Assembly: GCA_020073085.1 (NCBI GenBank)
Contig: JAIQFV010000024.1
Location: 1 to 53,502 of the forward strand
Origin: Terriglobia bacterium
GTDB lineage: Bacteria > Acidobacteriota > Terriglobia > JAIQFV01
DNA length: 53,502 nt
Direction of reading: 5' to 3'
Under the pieces are notes generated by a model, which made no database searches, was not told the DNA's origin, and saw nothing but the letters and a program-made list of their open reading frames with translations. Within the stretch, counting starts at the first letter, position 1. Every line of letters begins with the position of its first letter. A program made the translations under genes and the position numbers. Of this stretch, positions 1-5,843 are shown piece after piece.

Positions 1-132
1 TTGGAGAGTGCTGTCGAACTGTTGGAACACGGCATTCGGCAATTGTTTGAGGCAGCCGACACCACGAAGCCCATGACGAGGCGCCGAAGGGGTGTACCCG
101 CGAATCGGCGGAAGGCGCGACCGCGCAAGTAG
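1..132 (+). CDS. 3' end of an unidentified gene (partial)
   Basis: An open frame enters from the left edge in frame 1 and stops at TAG 130-132, giving the last 43 residues of a protein. The visible part is a short helical stretch (ELLEHGIRQLFEAAD) and then a very basic tail rich in Arg, Lys and Pro. Such tails are common at the C-termini of nucleic-acid-binding or membrane-surface proteins, but no family can be named. It counts as coding only because the frame is open from the edge and the composition changes at the stop. Confidence 0.4.
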   Translation: MESAVELLEHGIRQLFEAADTTKPMTRRRRGVPANRRKARPRK

Positions 133-616
133 TCACCGAGCACCGCCTGTTGCAGCCTCTATCCACTTGCGTTGGGTCATGATTCTGGCCTGTCCTGAGG
201 CTCGAATCGGACTGTCTCGACAAGCGGGGATTTCGGCAGAATCCGACGCCGATTCCAATCCGTCCTTGGTGGCCACAGGCCGTTTGTGGTTCACATTCCT
301 CAACCACCGCCGCGGCAGGTCCGGTAACACTCTTCCGCTAGGGCAGGGTGTGTGAAGCGCAGAACCTGATCATCGAACATACTAGGGACAGGTACCTATT
401 TCCGGCGGGAGATAGGTGTGATGGAATTGTCCCGTTGTCGGAACCGATCCCATCTCCCGCTACAACTCGGTCCTGAAAAACAGGGGGTTTTGCAGCAAAA
501 TCGAATAAATAGACCCTCAAATACGAAGAGCTAGCAGTCCCTAGAGCGTGTTTCATAAACCCCGAAGCGTCAGCGATGCATTTCAAGTGAATCAGACCCG
601 AAAAAGGAGATTCCTA
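133..616. other. intergenic stretch without a convincing gene
   Basis: Short open frames on both strands here overlap one another and lack a ribosome binding site and recognisable domains. The only structure seen is the palindrome at 385-433, listed separately. The 3' part is the leader of the secreted protein gene starting at 617. Confidence 0.5.
385..433. repeat. REP-like extragenic palindrome
   Basis: GGGAC (385-389) pairs with GTCCC (429-433), and inside them ACCTAT (394-399) pairs with ATAGGT (412-417), giving a nested imperfect hairpin of about 49 bp. The GGGACAGGTACCTATTTCC type of arm resembles short palindromic elements scattered in many bacterial genomes near IS200/RAYT-type transposases. 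That comparison is from memory, and no such transposase is in the window. Confidence 0.45.
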
Positions 617-1870
617 ATGAAAAGGCTGTTGAATAGAGCTCCTCTTATTGTGTTTCTGTTAACGATGCTTTTCAGCGCGGCAGGCTCGGCGCAAGAGCCT
701 GGTAAAAGTCCGCTGCCCCTTCAGGGCCCAACCGATATGCCAGCCCCGAATCCCAAGGGAAGCAATCCGAAACCCGGGGATGCCGAAAAGACTCTTCTCG
801 CTGCGTTCAACAACTACGAAGTCGTTGGCATGAGCGCCGCGCACGGCAATAAGGATCTCGACGATTTTATTCTCCACCTCATCCGCAATCCCGCCTTTCC
901 GAGCAAGGTCAACGTGGTCGCCGTGGAATGCGGCAATTCGCTATACCAGCCCGCCCTTGACCGATACATTGCGGGCGCCGATGTGCCATCGTCCGAAATA
1001 CGGCAGGTTTGGCGCAACACCACCCAGCCAATGTGTGGCTTGTCCGGCTTTTACGAGGCGTTTTTCCCTTTGGTTCGCAGGATCAATCAAACGCTGCCAT
1101 CGGAAAAGAAGCTCCGCGTGCTGGCGTGCGACCCTCCCATTGACTGGAGCAAAATAAAGAGCCCCGAGGACTACGGACGAGGACAATACCTGATGCGCGA
1201 CGTCAGCATTGCCTCTGTGATGGAAAAGGAAGTGCTCTCGAAAGGCCGCAAGGCGCTCATGCTCTTTGGCACAGCACATCTTTTTCATGTGGGAAACACA
1301 GCAGTCGGACTCTATGAGAAAGTTTATCCGGGCGTGACCCTGGTGATTGCCGATCACACAGGATTCGGTAACTGGACACCTCTGGCGCAGTACAACGGGG
1401 AGTTTGAAGCGCGAATGGCGTCCTGGCCCGTTCCATCGCTCGTACAGATGAAAGGCACCTGGCTGGCAGACTTACTGGACCTGACTCACACTACGGGGAA
1501 CGTCTTCTTCGGGGTGGCAGATAGCGGCAAGCTTCCGGCAGGCCCGGTTCCACCGAAAGGTACCTTCTCAGAAATGCCGGTCGAAGCGGAAGCCAGATTC
1601 TCGAAAATGGTGGATGCTTATCTCTATCTTGGCCCCAGGGATTTGTTGCTGAATGAACCAACGCCAGCGGAAATTGTCATGGACAAAGATTACATGACCG
1701 AACTCCAGCGAAGAGCAGCGATCATGGGAGGTGGACCGATGGCAGACCAGGCGAATCCAGAAAAACTTTCCAAGCGTGATTCCAATCCGTTCTTCTACGA
1801 CCCGGACGAACTCCAGAAACTAATGCATCCTCTCGGCAGCAATTCACCGCCGTCAGGCAAGGAGAACTAA
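617..1870 (+). CDS. secreted EreA/ChaN/TIKI-superfamily-like protein
   Basis: 417 residues from ATG 617, chosen because AAAGGAGAT lies just upstream and a classical signal peptide follows at once (MKRLLNRAP, then a hydrophobic run ending in SAAGSAQE); an in-frame start at 548 would bury the signal. After a Pro-rich linker come a GMSAAHG block near residue 72, an AVECG strand, an acidic site in LACDPPIDW, an RD helix and KALMLFGTAHLFH near residue 215. This Gly-His / Glu / Asp / Gly-x-x-His spacing resembles the erythromycin esterase (EreA), ChaN and TIKI/TraB group of metal- or haem-associated hydrolase folds. The superfamily is inferred from motif order; substrate unknown. It acts outside the cytoplasm and stands alone, followed by a hairpin at 1875-1940. 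Confidence 0.6.
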   Translation: MKRLLNRAPLIVFLLTMLFSAAGSAQEPGKSPLPLQGPTDMPAPNPKGSNPKPGDAEKTLLAAFNNYEVVGMSAAHGNKDLDDFILHLIRNPAFPSKVNVVAVECGNSLYQPALDRYIAGADVPSSEIRQVWRNTTQPMCGLSGFYEAFFPLVRRINQTLPSEKKLRVLACDPPIDWSKIKSPEDYGRGQYLMRDVSIASVMEKEVLSKGRKALMLFGTAHLFHVGNTAVGLYEKVYPGVTLVIADHTGFGNWTPLAQYNGEFEARMASWPVPSLVQMKGTWLADLLDLTHTTGNVFFGVADSGKLPAGPVPPKGTFSEMPVEAEARFSKMVDAYLYLGPRDLLLNEPTPAEIVMDKDYMTELQRRAAIMGGGPMADQANPEKLSKRDSNPFFYDPDELQKLMHPLGSNSPPSGKEN

Positions 1871-1874
1871 TTTT

Positions 1875-1940
1875 CGGGTCTAAATTTTCAATGGTTCTCC
1901 TGCACAGGAATCAAGATTGAAAATTTAGATGTGTGACCCG
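1875..1940. repeat. nested palindromic element after the secreted protein gene
   Basis: CTAAATTTTCA (1880-1890) is perfectly complementary to TGAAAATTTAG (1918-1928), flanked by CGGGTC / GACCCG. The loop holds a second hairpin, TCCTG (1898-1902) with CAGGA (1905-1909). No T-run follows, so it is a mobile palindrome or mRNA 3'-end stabiliser rather than a standard intrinsic terminator. Confidence 0.5.
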
Positions 1941-2139
1941 AATAGCGCTTCCTGGCGTGCGCGACACGAGAATGTTATGACATATGAACAGTTTCGGGAA
2001 AACCTGTATCATTCAGCGCTAGACGAAGGGGAGCGGCAGCTTGTGCGACATTAGATATGTCACCCCTAAAGGGGTTCAACCCAAAGAGCAGGAGCAGCCG
2101 ATCTATAGAGATTCCACTCCTACGGAGTTGAGTCATGGC

Positions 2140-2450
2140 CACATCGGGAGGATCGTTCAGATCCAGCCTGCCGCCCGACAAGGCCTGACCGCAAATCCCC
2201 GCGGATGGTCCGCCTAGGCGGAGGGGATCGTTCAAGCGCAGCCGATCTCCGGCTGCCGCGCCTTCGCTCCAATCCCCCCAATGGCCCGCTAGGCGGAGGG
2301 GATCGTTCAAGTTCAGCCTACCGACGATCGGCGCATCTTCACCCCAATCCCCCCGATGGCCCGCCTAGGCGGAGGGGATCGTTCAAGTTCAGCCTACTGG
2401 CGCCTTCGGCTTTCCAACCTCCAATCCCCCCAATCGCAGTTGGGGGATAC
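2140..2450. repeat. 75-bp tandem repeats with CCGCCTAGGCGG palindromes
   Basis: At least three clear units and two decayed ones. The core is CCG(C)CTAGGCGG followed by AGGGGATCGTTCAAG and an AGCCTACC-like end, with AATCCCCCCAATGGC leading into the next. Palindrome cores begin at 2210, 2286 and 2361 (spacing 76 and 75). The first and third are perfect 12-bp palindromes; the second lacks one C. Open frames across this block on both strands are by-products of the repeat. They sit downstream (3') of the minus-strand oxidoreductase gene. Confidence 0.75.
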
Positions 2451-2511
2451 TTCAGGTCCGACCTACGTTGCCTGACGAGCATGCTCGTTGAATCACCCCT
2501 TTTACTATCCA

Positions 2512-3642
2512 TCAGGCGGGCCAACGGTCTTGTTCTTGCACTCGCCGGAGCCGGTCTCGGAGTGAAATCATCCTTTCGCAAACGATTCGCCAGTCTTTGA
2601 GATCGTATCCCTGCGAATACTCAAACCCGGCGGAGGCGAGGCTTTGACCAGCCTTGCCCACGAAACGCACGCCTGATTTCAGATCGACACCGTCCAAGTG
2701 CTCACCCGCTCTGTTCTGCGCAATCGCTTCCTCTAAGGGAATCGTGGAAGGCAGCTCCAGCACGAACTTCCCGTTCCGGATATGGAAGGGATACCCTCCC
2801 GGCAGACCGCCGACCCCGGGGACGCTGCGGCGAAGCGATCGGCCGGTCAGTAAAGACATCATGATTGAGACCGCAGTCGCGGCCGTCACTTGATTCAATT
2901 CATCGTGGATCGGCCCCAGATTGGGCCGAAATGCGAAACTGTCGATCTCTTGATCGTCAACCCAGACACGCGGTCGCGCCCGAAGCCGCTTTCCCTTCAG
3001 CCAAGGGCCGAGGTGGCCATGGTGCGCTATGACGCGAACGTCCTCGCTCTTCACCTTTTCATGAGATCGGCAGAACGCTTCCACAATCGCGGAGTTGCCG
3101 ATGCCACAGGTGGTGCGGAGGCCCAGCCGGTGGAGCACCGGATTCACACCATCGGGATAACTCGCATTCACGAGGGCCGCTTCGCTGTCCGCAGCACCAC
3201 GGCTAAGCTCTGCCGCCAGGGCCAACTGCAGAGGGAGGGTGATCCCGAACCCGGCAGCGGCCACCATCTTCGTCCAGCCGCTTGGCCGTTCGACTGCTTC
3301 CCATGGGGATTGGAGGGAAGCCACGTGAAGGATGACTTTCGGTTTGAGGGCCCGGATCGCCCGGGAAAAAGCCTGAGCACTAAATTGAGGAATCTCAAAC
3401 GGCACGAAGGTGACCGCTGTACCGAATGTGATAGATCGTGCGTTGGCGATATGGGCCAATTGCGCCATCTTGAGCGTGGATCGACCGACAATGGCAATTC
3501 GAAGTCGTCCGATCGACGCCTGGGAAAGCGAGTTTACGACTGCTGTCGCCAGCGAGCCTGTACCTACAATCAGAATGTCGGCTGTCTTCATAAGCTCTGG
3601 TAACGTGGATGGGGCAAAGAAGGAGTCTGCCCGTGCCATCAT
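2512..3642 (-). CDS. NAD(P)-binding Rossmann-fold oxidoreductase, unassigned
   Basis: 376 residues from ATG 3642. The N-terminal part carries the dinucleotide-binding signature ILIVGTGSLATAVV, then a VGRSTLKMAQLAHI segment typical of the second strand of a Rossmann fold and VILHVASLQSPWE at the fourth strand. A later NASYPDGVNPVLHRLG, GIGNSAIVEAF and VIAHHGHLGPWL look like the substrate part of malate/lactate- or saccharopine-dehydrogenase-like enzymes. The reaction cannot be named. The start overlaps the stop of the upstream Fic fragment by 4 nt (ATGA), suggesting past translational coupling. An internal ATG at 3591, immediately before the Rossmann motif, is an equally reasonable start. The 75-bp repeats lie just after its stop. 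Confidence 0.65.
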   Translation of the reverse strand: MMARADSFFAPSTLPELMKTADILIVGTGSLATAVVNSLSQASIGRLRIAIVGRSTLKMAQLAHIANARSITFGTAVTFVPFEIPQFSAQAFSRAIRALKPKVILHVASLQSPWEAVERPSGWTKMVAAAGFGITLPLQLALAAELSRGAADSEAALVNASYPDGVNPVLHRLGLRTTCGIGNSAIVEAFCRSHEKVKSEDVRVIAHHGHLGPWLKGKRLRARPRVWVDDQEIDSFAFRPNLGPIHDELNQVTAATAVSIMMSLLTGRSLRRSVPGVGGLPGGYPFHIRNGKFVLELPSTIPLEEAIAQNRAGEHLDGVDLKSGVRFVGKAGQSLASAGFEYSQGYDLKDWRIVCERMISLRDRLRRVQEQDRWPA

Positions 3643-4059
3643 AAAGCAAGAGCATAGCTTGTACTTCGGCCCCCTGCCGCGCTGCGCCCCAGGATGCCCC
3701 GTCCGATGAGTTCCAGAATGTCGCGGTACGCCGTGTCATGAGACGAGTCCGTCAGCTTCGCCCATTGGGTCGTCGTGAGCTTGCCCTCGAACCCATCGAG
3801 CAGCTTGTTCAGCACCCGACGCTGGCGGTCGTTCAAAGGAGGCTCGCCGACCCGCTCCCAGAACCGCGCTTTGGCCAGCACACCGCGGAGCAGCGTCTCC
3901 GACCCATCGATGGAGCGGCCAAGACAGCCCAGGAACCACACCTGCCACCGCGTAATGTCTGTCCCGCCATTCTGCGTCTCTTCCAGAATGTCGTAATAAT
4001 CGTTGCGCTCCTCCCCGATCTGCGCGGCTGATTGCCATCGACTCTTCTCCTCAACTTCG
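3639..4059 (-). pseudogene. C-terminal remnant of a Fic/DOC family protein
   Basis: The frame encodes only the end of a Fic protein: a SAAQIGEERNDYYDILEETQ helix, the ITRWQVWFLGCLGRSI segment and a C-terminal winged-helix region (LNDRQRRVLNKLLDGFEGKL, then a DILELIGRGIL helix and GGRSTSYALA). Standard Fic proteins of this class have about 370 residues with the catalytic HxFxDGNGR loop ahead of this part. That half is absent, and the frame runs instead into a perfect palindrome at 4062-4102. The open frame from 4100 therefore starts in repeat sequence, and I take it as a truncated gene. An AMP-transferase activity is not possible from what remains. Confidence 0.7.
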
Positions 4060-4061
4060 CG

Positions 4062-4102
4062 GGGTGGCGCCCACATGCGCTTTTTGCATGTGGGCGCCAC
4101 CC
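4062..4102. repeat. perfect 17-bp inverted repeat truncating the Fic gene
   Basis: The arm GGGTGGCGCCCACATGC (4062-4078) is mirrored exactly at 4086-4102 across a 7-nt loop GCTTTTT. A single-arm copy (GCATGTGGGCGCCACCC) occurs at about 4269-4286. Its position exactly where Fic homology ends suggests insertion or recombination at this palindrome removed the Fic catalytic half. Confidence 0.7.
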
Positions 4103-4355
4103 AGCCCGATAGGTGCTGCAGGTGATGTAGTGAAGATTGCTCTCTTCATAAAAGCAACGATGGTTGAACATGATGATCATTCCCGGGGGGAGGGTTTAAG
4201 AAACAAGGGAGTAAAAACACTAGCAGGGGCTGCGGGGTTGCATCGCATCCGCCTGGGCGGACAAAGAGCGCATGTGGGCGCCACCCGGCCTCAGTTCGCA
4301 GGCATTGCAAAGAACGCAATGCCTGCGGCACCCGGTTTACGGCACTTGTCACAAA

Positions 4356-4396
4356 ACAAAAAAGCTCAGCTCCGCATGGGGGAACTGAGCTTTGAA
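4356..4396 (-). terminator. intrinsic terminator, duplicated copy
   Basis: On the minus strand AAAGCTCAG (complement of 4385-4393) pairs with CTGAGCTTT (complement of 4361-4369), followed by a T-run. It is the same structure as the terminator of the intact tRNA-fMet, here behind the truncated tRNA copy. Confidence 0.6.
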
Positions 4397-4398
4397 AT

Positions 4399-4460
4399 TG
4401 GTTGCGGGAGCCAGATTTGAACTGACGCCGCGGTTCTATGGGCCCGACGTGCGAGCGGGA
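4399..4460 (-). pseudogene. truncated initiator tRNA copy
   Basis: The minus strand reads the T-arm and acceptor 3' half of tRNA-fMet almost perfectly (GTTCAAATCTGG, GCTCCCGCAACCA) and retains a CAT-like anticodon loop. The anticodon stem and D-arm are scrambled and the 5' acceptor strand is missing, so it cannot fold as a tRNA. It lies 176 bp from the intact gene and shares its 3' flank, consistent with a tandem duplication or an integration scar at a tRNA gene. Confidence 0.65.
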
Positions 4461-4531
4461 ACCTCAGTTCGCAGGCATTGCGCTCTCTGCAATGCCTGCG
4501 GCACCCCGATTTACGGCGCCTGTCACAAAAC

Positions 4532-4573
4532 AAAAAAAGCTAAGCCTCCGCATGGGGGAACTGAGCTTTGAAA
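4532..4573 (-). terminator. intrinsic terminator of tRNA-fMet
   Basis: On the minus strand AAAGCTCAG pairs with CTTAGCTTT (one G-T pair) around a loop containing CCCCATGCGG, followed by seven T residues, immediately downstream of the tRNA CCA end. Confidence 0.75.
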
Positions 4574-4574
4574 T

Positions 4575-4651
<77 letters not shown>

Positions 4652-4675
4652 TCACTGAACTGTGCGATCAGGGAA

Positions 4676-4705
4676 AGGATACACTCGCCTGAGAAAATTC
4701 GTCAA
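4676..4705 (-). promoter_or_regulatory. sigma-70-type promoter for tRNA-fMet
   Basis: On the minus strand TTGACG (complement of 4700-4705), an 18-nt spacer, and TATCCT (complement of 4676-4681), with the tRNA 5' end 24 nt further on. Spacing and boxes fit a housekeeping promoter. Confidence 0.65.
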
Positions 4706-4718
4706 GGGTAAAAAAAGT

Positions 4719-4867
4719 TGCCAGTGGTCAGTTCTCAGTTGTCAGTAGAACAAATAACCAAGGCTCTTGTGCGTCTTGACAAGGGGACTTCTTCACCACG
4801 CTAATGGGCTGACCGCGAAGGTTTGCAACTGAGGACTGGGAACTGACCACTGGCCACTGACAACTGC
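4719..4867. repeat. inverted pair of short heptanucleotide arrays (CAGTKGT type)
   Basis: Left arm 4719-4748 reads CAGTGGT-CAGTTCT-CAGTTGT-CAGT. Right arm 4825-4867 is the reverse-complement type (AACTGAG-GACTGGG-AACTGAC-CACTGGC-CACTGAC-AACTG). Both arms have a 7-nt period, and in RNA they could pair over most of their length. The right arm ends at the stop codon of the pseudopilin gene at 4870. Confidence 0.7.
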
Positions 4868-4869
4868 TT

Positions 4870-5310
4870 TCACCAGCTGCTGTAGGCCGTGCCGTCGATG
4901 GAGCTGCCGTTGGCCCCGCTGTGGACGTCAATAATCCCCGATTCGGTCTGGCCGGGGTTGGTGACGGAGTCGTCGAAATCGACTTTCCAGCTCTGATTGG
5001 AATTGGTGAAGGGGTCTTTGGGGATCTGGCGGATGTATCCGGAGGTCACCAGATCTTCGAGCGATTGAGGGGCCTTCTGCTTGTCAACAGTGTACTGGTC
5101 GATCAGGGAACGCAGATTGTGCAGGTCGTCCTTGAGCACTGCCTCCCTGGCGCGGGTAATGGATTGTCGATAACTGGGCAAAACGACGGTCGCCAGGATC
5201 ATGATGATGGAAACAACAATCAACAGCTCCAGCAGCGTGAAACCCCGCCTCGCCCGCGGCTGTTCCCGGAGCGGTGACCGGTATCGATTTTTCAACTTGG
5301 CCTGAGCCAT
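4870..5310 (-). CDS. GspG-like pseudopilin
   Basis: 146 residues from ATG 5310, preceded on the minus strand by GAAGGTG; the open frame extends upstream but into the preceding gene. A basic leader ends in RRG, followed by FTLLELLIVVSIIMILATVV, the type IV prepilin signal: cleavage after G, methylated F+1, E at +5. The soluble part (DDLHNLRSLIDQYTVDKQ, QIPKDPF and a C-terminal YSSW) matches the short GspG major-pseudopilin plan, where IPKDPF and a terminal W segment are typical. It is the last of three genes in the order secretin, pseudopilin, pseudopilin. It would assemble in the inner membrane into a short pilus that drives export or fibre growth. Confidence 0.85.
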   Translation of the reverse strand: MAQAKLKNRYRSPLREQPRARRGFTLLELLIVVSIIMILATVVLPSYRQSITRAREAVLKDDLHNLRSLIDQYTVDKQKAPQSLEDLVTSGYIRQIPKDPFTNSNQSWKVDFDDSVTNPGQTESGIIDVHSGANGSSIDGTAYSSW

Positions 5311-5320
5311 CACCTTCGCC

Positions 5321-5836
5321 CTACCAATCGGAGTACTTGGTCCCATCCAGGGCAGTGCCCTGATTCTTCGTAAAGACATCAAACACGTTCTGACCGCCCC
5401 AGGACGAGGAATCGGGGTCATCCTGATAGGAGCGCAATCCCCAATCCGTGTTGCCCATCATGGGGTCTTTGGGGATCCGCCTCAAAAACTTGATCTTCTT
5501 GTCCACCGTGTTCATCAGCTCGACGCCGTCCACCAGCGTCTGAAGGTCGGGCGGGTACCCTTCAGTATCCAATTTCTTTTCGATCATGTTCTGATCCGAA
5601 GCCATCTTGTATTTGTCGATGGCGTCCCTCATTTCGCGAAGGGCGCGCCGGAGCTCGATCTCGCGTTCCCGCTGGATGGTCACCCGCGCCAGGGGAAGCG
5701 CCGCGGTCGCCAGGATCGACATGATAGTAAAGGCGACAATCAGCTCGACGATCGTAAAACCCTGCCGGCGTCGACTCTCCGAAGACCTGGGATGCCTCAC
5801 GCTTACATACCTTCCATCCGGGAGTTTATGACTCAT
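5321..5836 (-). CDS. GspG-like pseudopilin, second copy
   Basis: 171 residues. A prepilin leader (ESRRRQG) precedes FTIVELIVAFTIMSILATAA with Glu at mature position 5. The soluble domain keeps IPKDPMMGNTDWGLRSYQDD and ends YSDW, the same ending as its neighbour 10 nt downstream, so the two are paralogues. Lying 7 nt after the secretin gene, it is almost certainly cotranscribed. Compared with the other copy it has an insertion around residues 75-110 (QNMIEKKLDTEGYPPD). Which is the major and which a minor pseudopilin cannot be told. Confidence 0.85.
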   Translation of the reverse strand: MSHKLPDGRYVSVRHPRSSESRRRQGFTIVELIVAFTIMSILATAALPLARVTIQREREIELRRALREMRDAIDKYKMASDQNMIEKKLDTEGYPPDLQTLVDGVELMNTVDKKIKFLRRIPKDPMMGNTDWGLRSYQDDPDSSSWGGQNVFDVFTKNQGTALDGTKYSDW

Positions 5837-5843
5837 CCGGAGA

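Larger units (their letters stand above)
4103..4574. other. gene-free stretch with duplicated tRNA 3' segment
   Basis: No protein gene is supported. The stretch holds a single palindrome arm (about 4269-4286) and two copies of a roughly 140-bp segment, 4289-4427 and 4462-4603. Each copy contains a GCAGGCATTGC / GCAATGCCTGC hairpin, the spacer GTCACAAAACAAAA, a terminator hairpin and the 3' part of an initiator tRNA. The second copy runs into the intact tRNA gene. Confidence 0.6.

Noticed and set aside
1875-1940. Intrinsic terminator for the secreted protein gene
   Set aside because: Strong hairpin but no T-run after it and a 27-nt loop; better viewed as a palindromic repeat.
2205-2600. 131-codon plus-strand frame through the 75-bp repeats
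   Set aside because: Its repeated Gly-Gly-Asp-Arg-Ser peptide is the translation of the tandem repeat.
4399-4460. Second functional tRNA-Met
   Set aside because: No 5' acceptor strand and a broken anticodon stem; only the T-arm and 3' end are conserved.
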